DNA of 64,000 bases from Thiobacillus denitrificans (GCF_001530125.1 NZ_LDUG01000018.1:73901-137900); one strand, 5' to 3'. Numbered from the stretch's first letter, positions 18,384 to 31,601 are shown. A program made the numbers and translations. Notes: generated by a model not told the origin, from the sequence alone.

Positions 18384-19798
18384 CAAATTGTTTTTCGAAT
18401 GATGGTGAAGTCCCGGCACGCAAGCCATTCCGTGTCGATGCGCGCCATTCCGGCGCGCACGTCAAAACGTCGATTGAGCCGCTGCCCGCTTTCGCCTGAC
18501 CGTATCAGCTGGCTGAGTTGCGAAAGGTGCGAGAAGGCGACGAAATCCTCGACTGATTCGATGCAAAATTCTTGCGCGCGCAGTTCCTGGCGCGATCCCA
18601 TCTGCTGATCCAGGTAGGTCTCCACCGCGCGCGGATCCAGGCGGCGGCGAGCAAGATAATTGCGGATGGCTTTTTGCCGAGCTAGACGCACTGGGTCTGG
18701 CTCGGTGCGGCGCAGGCGTTCCGGCTCGGGCGGGCGCTTTGGCGAGACGGGGGTGCGAGGGCTGCGCGGCGAAAACGGCAACACACGCATCAGGCGATGG
18801 GGTGCCGTTAAGGTTGCGGCATCATCAGACAAGGCGGCACGCTTTACCAGCCGCGCGATGCGCGCGGCTGCGCCGGGCTGGGTCTTGTCCATATATCGCA
18901 CAGCCTCTGCAACCCGGCGCTCCAGCCCGGCGCGGAATTCGTTAATGCGTTCCAGGTGCGCATCCACTTCGGAAAATACCTGTTCGAGCGTAGCTAAATC
19001 GTCGTCCACCCGGCGCAAAGCTTCTATTTCGCTACGGACAATGCGCTGGCGCAGATAGGCCTCCGGAAGTGTCGTGCGTGCATCATGCGAGAAACGAATG
19101 CTTCTTACCTTGCTAAGGATTTCCGCTCGATAGCGGAAGGGGTTGTCACGGGTGTACAGCGTTTTGTAATCCGCAACCAGAAATTCCTCGACAAAATCCG
19201 AGAAGAATCCACCCAGCAGAATCCTGGGGTCATGTTCTGAGCGAAGCCTTTGCGATACTTCGCGTAAGCCATAGGCCAACGAGCGCAAGTGTAAAAAGAA
19301 CTCTCGCGCCTGTCGTGCTGCCTCCGACAGCGCGGCTGCCTGGTCGGCAGGAGCCAGTTGCACCTGGATAATATTGTTATGAATGGTCTGCACTATCCCG
19401 CCGTAAAGGCGATTACGCTGTTGCGCGATCTCCAACAAGTTACCGAGCAGTCGCCCGACATCGGGCGGCATGGCGACGCGAATGCGATAACCGTCTTGTT
19501 CTTCCTCCAGCCATCCGCACTGCCGTAAACGCCGATAAGCGCGGGCAGCATAGCCAAGTTGGGTATTGGGGATGTCTGGTGCCGACTCTTCGCCTTCCTC
19601 GGATTGCCAGTCCTGCAGTGTCATATCCGACAGCACTTCTTCAATCTCGCTCCGCACCGTTTCGTAAGCAGGCAGCAAGGCTGCCGAAGTGCCAAAGAAC
19701 AACGCGTGCAAACGTGTCAGGACGTTAACGTAAATGTTCCGGTTCGCGCCGGCCAAAGGAGCAAATAACGCGTCTGGAAGGTGCTTGAACAGAGCCAT
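18383..19798 (-). CDS. jetA: Wadjet kleisin subunit JetA (MukF/MksF-like)
   Basis: First gene of the Wadjet operon, 471 residues. It begins MALFKHLPDALFAPLAGANR and has a winged-helix-like N-terminal region, a long helical middle (RIVRSEIEALRRVDDDLATL onward) and a Pro/Arg-rich linker near 340-365. This order fits the JetA/DUF5716 kleisin family. Its ATG is three bases after the metH stop and lacks a clear Shine-Dalgarno, so translation may depend on termination of metH. The A-B-C-D order, JetC of about 1,140 residues and a separate JetD fit a type I-like Wadjet; subtype is inferred. Confidence 0.92.
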   Translation of the reverse strand: MALFKHLPDALFAPLAGANRNIYVNVLTRLHALFFGTSAALLPAYETVRSEIEEVLSDMTLQDWQSEEGEESAPDIPNTQLGYAARAYRRLRQCGWLEEEQDGYRIRVAMPPDVGRLLGNLLEIAQQRNRLYGGIVQTIHNNIIQVQLAPADQAAALSEAARQAREFFLHLRSLAYGLREVSQRLRSEHDPRILLGGFFSDFVEEFLVADYKTLYTRDNPFRYRAEILSKVRSIRFSHDARTTLPEAYLRQRIVRSEIEALRRVDDDLATLEQVFSEVDAHLERINEFRAGLERRVAEAVRYMDKTQPGAAARIARLVKRAALSDDAATLTAPHRLMRVLPFSPRSPRTPVSPKRPPEPERLRRTEPDPVRLARQKAIRNYLARRRLDPRAVETYLDQQMGSRQELRAQEFCIESVEDFVAFSHLSQLSQLIRSGESGQRLNRRFDVRAGMARIDTEWLACRDFTIIRKTI

Positions 19799-19801
19799 GG
19801 C

Positions 19802-23485
<3,684 letters not shown>

Positions 23486-23588
23486 GGCAGGGCAGGGAGG
23501 CGACTGGGCAATCGCGCATTATATTCGGTTGGCGCGCCCCCATCCTGCGGTGCTATGGTGCAGGTATCGAGTCTGCCCGGTGCCTGCC

Positions 23589-23975
23589 ATGAAACATCTC
23601 GAACCCGCCGAAGCCCATGCCTTTCTTCAGTCGCACCCCGAAGCGGTCTTCATCGACTGCCGCTCGGAAATCGAATACCTGTTCGTCGGCCATCCCGCGG
23701 GGGCGATCCACATCGCCTGGCAGGACGGACCCGACTGGGACGTCAACCCCGATTTTCTCGGCCATTCGCGCAAGGCGGCATCGGTCAACCGGCCGGTGGT
23801 GCTGATCTGCCGCTCGGGGCGGCGCTCGGTCGAAGCCGGGCGTTACCTCGAAAAATACGGCTTTCCCGAGGTTTACAACGTGCTGAATGGATTCGAGGGC
23901 GACATGGACGAGTCGCACCATCGCAGCACCAAAAACGGCTGGCGGTTTGACGGCTTGCTGTGGGAACAGACCTGA
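23589..23975 (+). CDS. Rhodanese-like single-domain sulfurtransferase
   Basis: A 128-residue cytoplasmic rhodanese domain. It has AVFIDCRSEIEYLFVGHPAG and the active-site loop VLICRSGRRSVEAG, whose Cys would carry the persulfide. The C-terminal VYNVLNGFEGDMDES is typical of the family. The start MKHLEPAEAH begins just before the domain; the longer frame upstream runs antisense into metH. Physiological acceptor unknown. Confidence 0.9.
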   Translation: MKHLEPAEAHAFLQSHPEAVFIDCRSEIEYLFVGHPAGAIHIAWQDGPDWDVNPDFLGHSRKAASVNRPVVLICRSGRRSVEAGRYLEKYGFPEVYNVLNGFEGDMDESHHRSTKNGWRFDGLLWEQT

Positions 23976-24144
23976 TGGATTTGTCCGCAAAGAAAACCTT
24001 TGAGTGGTTTCAGTTGTAGACGACCAGACTTGAACTGACAGTCAGCGCAAGTTCAGGTCGCCCCTTTCTCAGGCAGGAAGCGGCCAGGAACGGGCGGTCG
24101 GGTAAATCTTGGAGAGGGTCCGATTGTCTGCCGAAAGCAGACCG

Positions 24145-26130
24145 TTAACGCCTAAGATCAGGCGCCGGGGCCGCCTGCAAACCATCATTCCGGCTAGAAA
24201 CGGAATGGCCGGACCGGTCGGCTGCTGCACCTGGTTCGCCCGGCAGCATGTGGGCCAAATGCAACTCCCGGAGCATGGACCGCTTTTTGGCCTGATGCGC
24301 ATGCATCCGCCGCAGAATATCGTCCAGAACCCGCACGGCGCTGACTACATAGGGCCCCTTGTTGAGCATGACACACTCGGCGCGGAGCCCCATCGCTGCG
24401 TCCGTGATCTCGGCGCGCGATGGCCGCCCTTCCTTGGCAAGCGTTTCCAGGACCTGGGTGGCCCAAATCACGGGGACATGCGCAGCCTCGCAGAGCCAGA
24501 GAATCTCTTCCTGAACTTCCGCCAGGCGCTCGAATCCGCATTCGACGGCCAGATCACCGCGGGCGATCATCACCCCGCAACACGGGGCACGCATGGCCGT
24601 TAGCAGCATGGCCGGCAGGTTCTCAAAGCCGCGCCGCGTTTCGATCTTCAGTACGATGGCAGGCTGCCGACTCCCCAAGCTCGCCAGGTTCTGCTGAAGC
24701 AACTCCACGTCTTGGGCGCTGTTGGCGAAGGACAACTCGACGATGTCGGCGTGCCGGGCCACGAAGGATAGATCCTCGATGTCCTTGGCGGTCATGGCCG
24801 CGAGGCGCAGGTCACTCTCGGGAAGGTTGATACCCTTGTTGGCTCGCAGATTCACGGCCTTCAGCTGATCCTGCGTGATGCGGACGAGGACCCGTGCCTT
24901 CTCCACCTTCTCGACGACGCCGCCGATCTTGCCGTCGTCGAACCAGATCGATTGCCCTGCCCGGACGTCATCGAATACCTCCGCAATGGTGCAACCGATC
25001 ACGGCAGGGGTCAGGATTTTTCCCGCGCTGTCGTAGGTCGCCGGGCGACCCGGCTTGAGGTCGCGGGTCAGGACGAGCAGGTCGCCCTTCCGGAGGGTGA
25101 GGATGTTTTCACCCGGCGGCAACGCGCCGATGCGGCATTCACGTTCGTCCGGCTTGCCCTCGCCGCGCTCGTGACGCAGGGTGGTGCCGGGGACGATGTA
25201 AGCCGTCTTGGTTACCTCTGCCCAACACCCGTGCTCGGCCACGTCAACGATCTTGAAGGCCCGCTGGGCGTCCCGGGCATCTGTGAATTTCACCAACTCC
25301 CCTATGCGAAGGTGGGCCAGCCAGGTCGACGGCACGGGGAGGCACGCGCTCGCCGGCGAGGGGGGAAGCTGAGGTGACTGCTCTGATGTCAACCAGACCC
25401 GCGCGGGGGCGGTAACACGCCCGTAGACATCGCGACTGGGGCGTATCCGAACCACCGCCGGGCCCGGCTCCAGCGGCCCGGTGCGTAGTTTCGGCCCGGC
25501 CAGGTCCATGACAACACGGCAGGACAGGCCCAGCGACCGCTCCGCCTGCCTCAGGTGCTCGATCATCCGCGCCCAGGCCGCAGCGTCGTCATGGGCGCAA
25601 TTGATGCGCATGCCGTCCATGCCTTGCTTGAGCAAATTGTGAACGAGAAGGGTGTCATCCGCCGCCTCGCTCGGCATGGTGACCATGATCCGGACCTTGC
25701 GTCCCGGGGTCGCGGGCCCCAACAAGGCGTCCGTGTGTTCGGCAAGCAGCCGCTCGCCGTGGGCGAAATCAATGACCGCGGTTTCCTGGGGAGCCGGCTG
25801 CCAGGCGCGCTGCAGCAGACGGTGCAGGACACCCAGAACCGCATCGATCGTGGCCAAGACATACGACTCGGCCCGCCCGAGGGAGGACAGCCCCAGCGCC
25901 GCCAGGCGCAGCTGTAACGGGCGCAGATCGCGGCGACGCAGGGCCAGATAATGCAGGAGGTTGCGGGCACTGTCCCGGTAGTTCGCGTGAACCTTATCAA
26001 GATGTGGCTGCGACATGGCCAGGCCAGCGACCATATCAGCCCGGATGGCCATGAGCTCACTCAGGACGCCCTCGATGTCCGCGCTTCCCGGACAAGCGCC
26101 GCCGGTGCTGTTTTTCTTTGTCACAAACAT
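24145..26130 (-). CDS. Pyruvate-kinase-like protein with N-terminal extension
   Basis: A 661-residue protein, longer than ordinary pyruvate kinase (about 470-500). About 140 helical residues precede the barrel, which keeps recognisable catalytic blocks: GMRINCAHDDAAAW for the Arg-Asn region, CRVVMDLAGPKLRTG, VLKIETRRGFENLPAML for the Lys-x-Glu, GVMIARGDLAVECGFER, and IWATQVLETLAKEGRPSRAE. The usual GETA region is changed to VMLNKGPYV and the allosteric C-terminal domain seems absent. A good AGGAG precedes MFVTKKNS. Next to a PAS gene and a glycogen phosphorylase relic, so a carbon-storage context is possible. Kinase activity is uncertain. Confidence 0.82.
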   Translation of the reverse strand: MFVTKKNSTGGACPGSADIEGVLSELMAIRADMVAGLAMSQPHLDKVHANYRDSARNLLHYLALRRRDLRPLQLRLAALGLSSLGRAESYVLATIDAVLGVLHRLLQRAWQPAPQETAVIDFAHGERLLAEHTDALLGPATPGRKVRIMVTMPSEAADDTLLVHNLLKQGMDGMRINCAHDDAAAWARMIEHLRQAERSLGLSCRVVMDLAGPKLRTGPLEPGPAVVRIRPSRDVYGRVTAPARVWLTSEQSPQLPPSPASACLPVPSTWLAHLRIGELVKFTDARDAQRAFKIVDVAEHGCWAEVTKTAYIVPGTTLRHERGEGKPDERECRIGALPPGENILTLRKGDLLVLTRDLKPGRPATYDSAGKILTPAVIGCTIAEVFDDVRAGQSIWFDDGKIGGVVEKVEKARVLVRITQDQLKAVNLRANKGINLPESDLRLAAMTAKDIEDLSFVARHADIVELSFANSAQDVELLQQNLASLGSRQPAIVLKIETRRGFENLPAMLLTAMRAPCCGVMIARGDLAVECGFERLAEVQEEILWLCEAAHVPVIWATQVLETLAKEGRPSRAEITDAAMGLRAECVMLNKGPYVVSAVRVLDDILRRMHAHQAKKRSMLRELHLAHMLPGEPGAAADRSGHSVSSRNDGLQAAPAPDLRR

Positions 26131-26303
26131 TCTCTCCTGAATCGCCCCTGCTTTCCTGGAAAACTTTCGGGCCGATTGGTATGCGGTGCTTCGGGCTCTG
26201 GGCCGATATCCGTCAAGGGCTGATCGAGGCCTCGCGCCTGATCGTGCGTCCGCGCGAGTCAAATCAGGATGAACTTTGTTGCAGGATGCAAATGGTTTTG
26301 CGG

Positions 26304-26735
26304 CTAGCGGACAGGCATGGCGGTCATTGCGCCGCCGTTCAATATCGACGCTTCGAGGCTGCGCACAAGGACGACTACGTTGTGGCTGCCGAGGCGGTTG
26401 ATGAACAGCTCGCTGGCGAAGCACTGGCCATCGCGGCGCCGGGCCTGAAAGGAAAAGGCACAGTGGCAGAGATGGGCCAGTCGTGAGTTGATGCGGCCCT
26501 CCTGCACCAGATCGGTGTCCGGTAGCTGCGGGAGGAGCATGGAAACATGACGGCCCGCCAGTTCATCCGGCAAGTAGCCAAACACCTGTTCACAGGCCCG
26601 GCTGCAGTCACGGATCACGCCCAGGTCGTCGAGCGTGAGCACCGCCAGATCGATCGCTCCCACATCGGGAACGCCGGGTGAAGCATGCGTGTTCGTTAGA
26701 AGGTTTTTCGCCTGCAGGCTGCTTGCTGTCGCCAT
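26304..26735 (-). CDS. PAS-domain protein
   Basis: A 143-residue stand-alone PAS domain with no visible output domain. Typical segments are LAVLTLDDLGVIRDCSRACE, VFGYLPDELAGRHVSMLLPQ and FQARRRDGQCFASELFINRL. I chose MATASSLQ because GGAGG lies six bases before it; an ATG four codons upstream has no such site. It precedes the pyruvate-kinase-like gene on the same strand (173 bp gap), so the two may be functionally linked. Ligand unknown. Confidence 0.8.
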   Translation of the reverse strand: MATASSLQAKNLLTNTHASPGVPDVGAIDLAVLTLDDLGVIRDCSRACEQVFGYLPDELAGRHVSMLLPQLPDTDLVQEGRINSRLAHLCHCAFSFQARRRDGQCFASELFINRLGSHNVVVLVRSLEASILNGGAMTAMPVR

Positions 26736-26958
26736 GATGGCCTCCATCCGTTATCGACTGGGAATGTCCCCGAGGGGCTGAGATTTTGCCCCCGAAGAAT
26801 GAACGATCCGTGACGGAAAAATGAATTTTGTGTGCACTCGAAAGTGTCTGGAGGGGAATTCAAAGGCCCTGTCCTCATGACACTGATTGAGGTAGCGAGT
26901 CAAACAGGTATGGGTGTAGCTTTAGAGTCTAATTTTCAAAACCCAAGGGTGAGTTGCG

Positions 26959-27186
26959 ATGAGAAAGACGCCTTCTGATGAATATCTCGAAAAAGCCAAG
27001 CTTTTGAGCAAGGAAGAAACCGAACGTTTGCTGTCGAGAACGCGATCAAAGTTAATGCGCAGACTGGAAAATGAAAAAATGACTGCGTTGGAAGTTGTGG
27101 CAATACAGCTTGAGATAGAGGATGAGGACCTGAATGAATGGCGAAAGAAGATGGCTGAAATTAGGAAAAAAACGAAAGCCAAGTAA
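26959..27186 (+). CDS. Small charged protein of unknown function
   Basis: 75 residues, rich in Lys, Glu and Arg and predicted mostly helical (SKEETERLLSRTRSKLMRRL, LEIEDEDLNEWRKKMAEIRK). No family recognised. The codon pattern is less GC-biased than its neighbours. GGGTGAG precedes the ATG. It lies upstream of the glycogen phosphorylase relic in the same direction. Confidence 0.6.
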   Translation: MRKTPSDEYLEKAKLLSKEETERLLSRTRSKLMRRLENEKMTALEVVAIQLEIEDEDLNEWRKKMAEIRKKTKAK

Positions 27187-27261
27187 CCGGGCTGTCGCAA
27201 GCCCGGGAACAAACACTGATTGACGCCGCGCTTCATATTTTATTTGTGTCGGCGCTTTTCG

Positions 27262-29241
27262 ATGGAACACGCCATGGCAGAAGCTGCAAATAAAACCGAA
27301 AAATTCACCCACAAGCTGCGGGTCGCCTATTTCTCCATGGAGATCGCTTTGGAAAGTGATATCCCACCTACAGCGGCGGCCCGGGGGGGCTGGCAGGGGA
27401 CACCCTGCGCGCCGCGGCGGACATCGGCGTTCCCATGGTTGCGGTCACCTTGGTGTCCCGGGCCGGCTATTTCCGCCAGGAGATCGACCCACAGGGCCGA
27501 CAGATCGAGCATGCCGACGACTGGGATCCCGCCCGCTACGCGACACGGCTGCAGGCCACCGTGGCCTTGGACCTGGAGGATCGCCAGGTGTGGGTGGGGG
27601 GATGGCTTTATGTGCTGAGTTCCCGGGTCGACGGCGGCGTGCCCGTCCTGCTGCTGGACACCGACCTGCCAGTGAACGATCCACTGGACCGCGACATCAC
27701 CCACTACCTCTACGGTGGTGATGAGACCTACCGGATGAAACAGGAGGTGGTGCTTAGCGTGGGGGGCATCGCCATGCTCCAGGCCATGGGCTTCAAGCTC
27801 ATGGGGTATCACATGAACGAGGGTCACTCCGCCTTCCTCACCCTGGCCCTGCTGCAGCGCTTCGCCTATTCCAGCGAAGGTCTGCGGCCCGGCGAGAGCC
27901 CCTACGACTTGCCTCGGGTGAGGGAGTTGTGCATCACCTTCACCCCCCACACTCCTGTGGAAACGAGCCACGACAAATTCGACTACGACCTGGTGCGACG
28001 CATCTACGGTGATTTGCTGGACTTGGGAACGGTGAAGCTGTTGGCCGGTGAGGACAAGCTTAGGGCTCGTTAATGGATAAATTGGGCAAACGTTGCTGCG
28101 TATTCGGGATGGATGCAAGGCGCGAGGCGCAGCGAATGGTTATTCCATTCGCAAGCCTCGCAACGCCGCAGACGCCCGAATACGCAGCAACCCTCCGGGC
28201 TGGGGTCGCTTTTGGCACATGCCGGTGTTGCAAGCCACTTGTTGTGAATGACACAACCGCGCGTCTTGCGCCTTGGCCTGCACCAAAATCGGCCCCAGCG
28301 TTTGTCCAATTTATTCATTAACGAGCCCTTAACATGACCCGCCTGTCCGAGTACGTCGACGGGGTGGCCAAGCGTCACGCCGAGGCCTCCCGGCAGATGT
28401 TCCCAGGTTATGCGGTGCACTCAGTGACGAACGGGGTGCATGCCTCCACCTGGACCAGCGCGTCCATCGCAAAGATGTACGATCAGTATGTGCCGGGCTG
28501 GTGCCATGAGCCGGAACTGCGCTCCCGCGCCGACCGCATCCCGGACGAGACGCTCTGGGCAGCGCACCAGGAGGCCAAACTGGCGCTGGTGGACAAGGTG
28601 CGGGAGCTGTCCGGGGTGGTGCTGAACCCGGATCAACCCATCCTGGGGCTTGCGCGGCGCATGACCGCCTACAAGCGGGCGGACCTGCTATTCACTGATC
28701 TCGCGCGCCTCAAGACAATCGCACAGGAACACCCCTTTCAGATCGTCATGGCCCGCAAGGCGCACCCGATGGACGCGGCGGACAAACTGCTCATCGAAGC
28801 ACTGCACGTCCACATGCGGGACTTGGCGGGGGTGATCCCCATGGCTTTCCTGCCTGATTACGATATGGCGCTGGCGCTGCACATGGTGTCCGGCTCGGAT
28901 GTCTGGATCAATACCCCCCCTGCGGCCGCTGGAGGCTTCCGGCACCAGCGGCATGAAGGCTGCCTTCAACGGCGTGCCCCAGCTTTCGGTGCTGGACGGC
29001 TGTGGGTGGAGGGCTGTTTGGAGGGGGTGACCGGCTGGGCGGTGGGGGATGCTCGCCCACCGCAAACGGTCACGATTCCATGGCCCTGTACGACAAGCTT
29101 GAGCAAGTGGTATTGTCGCTTTGGTATGGCGACCAAACTGGCTGGATCGCCGTCACGAAGGGCGCCATCAGCAAGAATGCCGCCTACTTCAATAGTCATC
29201 GCATAATGCGTCGCTACGCCACAGAGGCGTACCTGAGGTAA
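27262..29241 (+). pseudogene. glgP: Alpha-glucan (glycogen) phosphorylase, broken by MITE and frameshifts
   Basis: Relic of a short bacterial-type alpha-glucan phosphorylase, which releases glucose-1-phosphate from glycogen. Recognisable pieces in order: RVAYFSMEIALESDIP, LMGYHMNEGHSAFLTLALLQ, the string ending LLAGEDKL, then after the insertion NMTRLSEYVDGVAKRHAEAS, ILGLARRMTAYKRADLLFTD, and in a third frame GAISKNAAYFNSHRIMRRYA. Damage: a one-base deletion near 27365 (CCCACC to CCACC), a 266-bp element at 28063, one extra C in the C-run near 28915, a lost base near 29003 and another near 29050. The lesions cannot all be read through, so it is non-functional unless several are sequencing errors. 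Confidence 0.92.
28063..28328. mobile_element. 266-bp MITE inserted in glgP
   Basis: Ends are inverted repeats: GGGCTCGTTAATGGATAAAT at the left and, reverse complemented, GGGCTCGTTAATGAATAAAT at the right, with similarity continuing to about 30 bp. The element is flanked by TTA at 28060-28062 and 28329-28331, a 3-bp target duplication. Removing the element plus one TTA restores the phosphorylase frame (AAG CTT AAC ATG). No transposase inside, so it is non-autonomous. A TNA duplication and G-rich ends suggest, without proof, mobilisation by an IS5-family transposase. Confidence 0.9.
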
Positions 29242-29361
29242 GAACGGCTGCGGTCATTTTTCCGGAATTGTGAATTTTTTATTTCAGTGGATCAAGCGCT
29301 TGAATATTGAAATTAACTAAATATACTGTTTATTCTGTATAGGCATATCAGGAGATTTGTC

Positions 29362-29892
29362 ATGGCCGACGATACCAATAAGCCAGTCGAAGCAAAACCC
29401 AAGGCACTCGTGGCGAGCGCCACGGCTGCCACACGCGCCAAGTCAGCAGCCACCAAGCCAGCGGCCCGGGCAAGGACGGCCCAGGCTGCTGCGCCTGCAG
29501 CCAGAAGAAGGGCGCCGGCCACTGCCAGGGCAGCGACGGCAACGGCAACAAAAACCGCCACGCGTCCTTCCGCGGCCAGGAAATCGCCCCTGGTAAAGAA
29601 AGCCGTACACGAGCCAGAGCCGTTTGCTGCCAAGGACAACAAAACGGGCAAATCTGCCAAGGTGAAAAAAGCCAAACTGATTCGCGACAGCTTTACCATG
29701 CCGGATGGGGAGTACGCCCTGATCGCAACGCTCAAAAAGCGTTGCCTTGATGCGGGGGTGTCGGCAAAGAAAAGCGAGATCCTGCGCGCAGCCATTGCGA
29801 ATCTGGCGAAACTGAGTGACGCCTCAGTGGTTGCCGCGGTACGTCGGCTGGAAGTCATCAAGACAGGACGTCCCGCCAAAGGGTCAAAATAG
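29362..29892 (+). CDS. H1-like protein with conserved C-terminal domain
   Basis: 176 residues in two parts. Residues 1-110 are a basic Ala/Lys/Arg/Thr-rich tail like histone H1. Residues about 111-176 form a compact domain (KLIRDSFTMPDGEYALIATL, KKSEILRAAIANLAKLSDAS, ending in KTGRPAKGSK) also seen attached to such tails in other betaproteobacteria. The C-terminal part may fold and dimerise like small helical DNA-binding proteins; that is inference. Preceded by AGGAG. It follows the broken phosphorylase gene, with 120 bp of AT-rich DNA between. Confidence 0.8.
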   Translation: MADDTNKPVEAKPKALVASATAATRAKSAATKPAARARTAQAAAPAARRRAPATARAATATATKTATRPSAARKSPLVKKAVHEPEPFAAKDNKTGKSAKVKKAKLIRDSFTMPDGEYALIATLKKRCLDAGVSAKKSEILRAAIANLAKLSDASVVAAVRRLEVIKTGRPAKGSK

Positions 29893-30469
29893 TTTCTTTC
29901 CGGCGGATAAAGTCTTTGGACAGAACGTAAAAAATACCCACCTGATCTGCCCGGTTTGCCGACAGGGTGGGTTGCCTGTTTCGATAGAGGTTTTGTTATT
30001 CTGGCAAATGCAGTAATCCAGTAAAACCTGACCCCCGGCCTTTGCCGGGCTTGCGTCAGATCGAACACTCGTCACTCACCGTAATCTCTCTGGCTGTTAA
30101 GGGTTGGGTCCTGCCGCAGAGGAAATCAGAAAGCTGCCGTTCGGTGAGATTTCCGGGCTTAATCCGGTAACGAATCCATAGCGGAAGTAATCGGCTAAAT
30201 TTCAAGCGGCAGCTTCGGCCGAACTGCTGTCCCACATTCGATCTCAGACTTCCGTCTGTTCAAAAAACACATACCAGTCATTGGCTCTTCGCGAGCACCA
30301 ATGGCAGAAACGGGTCGGTTTTGGATTTCCGAACAAAGCAAATCTGACACACTCTGTCAGGCCAAGTCTGAACTTCTACATTTCAGTGGCTTGGCCAATG
30401 CCCTCCCTGATTTTTTCCTTCGCGTCTTTTATGCCCTTCGGGTGTTCACGGATAAAAACGCTTTAAAAC
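29893..30469. other. Intergenic region, 577 bp, no gene recognised
   Basis: Between convergent genes. It contains short inverted repeats, e.g. CCCGGCCTTTGCCGGG near 30030 and GCGGCAGCTTCGGCCGAACTGC near 30207, and many stops in all frames. The composition suggests decayed or repeat-derived sequence. No promoter, RNA or coding signal that I trust. Confidence 0.4.
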
Positions 30470-31501
30470 TCAGCCCAGCGTCACCCCCAGCCAGGCGCCG
30501 ATGAAATAGGTGGCCAGCCCCGCGGCACCGCCGATGCCGAGCATGCGCAAGCCGCTCAGCAGGGCGTGACGGCCGGTGAACAGGCTCATGCTGGCGCCGA
30601 CGGCGAACAGGCCCAGCGCAGTGAGCGCGATCGAGACGGTGAGCGCGGCGTCATGGCCGAACAGGAAGGGCAGCAGCGGCAGCGCCGCACCGGCTGTGAA
30701 GGCGGCAAACGATGAGCTTGCCGCCACCCAGGGCGAACCGAGTTCGTCGGGGTTGAGGCCGAGCTCCTCGCGCGCCAGGGTGTCCAATGCGCGCGCCGGG
30801 TCCTGCATCAGGGTGTCGGCCAGCCGCCGCGCCTCGACGGGATCCATGCCCTTGGCGGCGTAGATCAGCGCCAGTTCGGCGGCCTCTTCTTCCGGGTAGG
30901 TTTCCAGTTCGTCGCGTTCCAGTCCGATCTGGTATTCGAACATTTCGCGCTGCGAGCGCACCGACACGTATTCGCCCGCGGCCATCGAGAATGCGCCCGC
31001 CAGCAGGCCGGCGACGCCAGCCAGCAGGATGATTGACGGCTCCTGCGTCGCGCCGGCGATGCCGTAAATAAGCGCGGCATTCGACACCAGGCCGTCGTTG
31101 ACGCCGAACACACCGGCGCGCAGGGCATTGCCGGCGCCGCCGTGCTGGTGGCGCTTGCCGATGTCGTCGCGTTTGAGCGGCATGGGGTGCGGCGGGGTGT
31201 GCGAATAGAGCACCATGCCGCGCACTTTCATCGCCGCCAGCACCCCGCGCATGGCGTGCGGCTTGAAGGCGCGGGTGAGGCGGGCGACGACGCGGGTGCG
31301 CAGGTCAGGGTGGAAGGACGCGGGTGCCGGGCCGCCTTTTTGGGTGATGGCGGCCAGCCAGATGTCGGCCTGCTGGTCAGCCGCCTGCGCCAGCTCGTTG
31401 AACAGCGCCGCGCGGGGGGTGCCGCGTTCGCAGTCGGCCACCACGCGGTAGAGCCAGGCCGATTGCTTTTCTTCCTGCCAGGATTCGTAAGGATCGCTCA
31501 T
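30470..31501 (-). CDS. VIT1/CCC1-family protein with ferritin-like N-terminal domain
   Basis: 343 residues. The N-terminal part (about 1-100; EKQSAWLYRVVADCERGTP, FNELAQAADQQADIWLAAIT) looks like a ferritin/rubrerythrin-type helical domain. The C-terminal part (about 140-343) is a VIT1-like membrane domain with GVFGVNDGLVSNAALIYGIA, FSMAAGEYVSVRSQREMFEY and four or five hydrophobic helices. Members move Fe2+ or Mn2+ across membranes. Start MSDPYESWQ; upstream in-frame codons fall in a palindromic repeat. Probably downstream of comM in one transcript. Confidence 0.87.
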   Translation of the reverse strand: MSDPYESWQEEKQSAWLYRVVADCERGTPRAALFNELAQAADQQADIWLAAITQKGGPAPASFHPDLRTRVVARLTRAFKPHAMRGVLAAMKVRGMVLYSHTPPHPMPLKRDDIGKRHQHGGAGNALRAGVFGVNDGLVSNAALIYGIAGATQEPSIILLAGVAGLLAGAFSMAAGEYVSVRSQREMFEYQIGLERDELETYPEEEAAELALIYAAKGMDPVEARRLADTLMQDPARALDTLAREELGLNPDELGSPWVAASSSFAAFTAGAALPLLPFLFGHDAALTVSIALTALGLFAVGASMSLFTGRHALLSGLRMLGIGGAAGLATYFIGAWLGVTLG

Positions 31502-31502
31502 G

Positions 31503-31599
31503 TTGAGGAAAATGCTTGAACCACAGAGGCGCAGAGATATGTCCAAGGGATACCGTCCCTTCTGGACATATCTCCGTGTCTCTGTGGTGAGATTTTTTT
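31503..31599. repeat. CACAGAG-type palindromic element, copy 2
   Basis: Arms at 31521-31544 and 31564-31587 pair over 24 bp with three mismatches (CCACAGAGGCGCAGAG against CCACAGAGACACGGAG, both followed by ATATGTCC). The loop contains AAGGGA and TCCCTT, so nearly the whole element folds. It lies between comM and the VIT gene. Confidence 0.85.
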
Positions 31600-31601
31600 A
31601 T

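Noticed and set aside
23486-23588. Cobalamin riboswitch before metH
   Set aside because: Only 103 bp to the divergent gene and no B12-box-like sequence recognised.
29330-29350. LexA-like CTGT motif before the second H1-like gene
   Set aside because: The second half-site (ACAG at N8 spacing) is absent.
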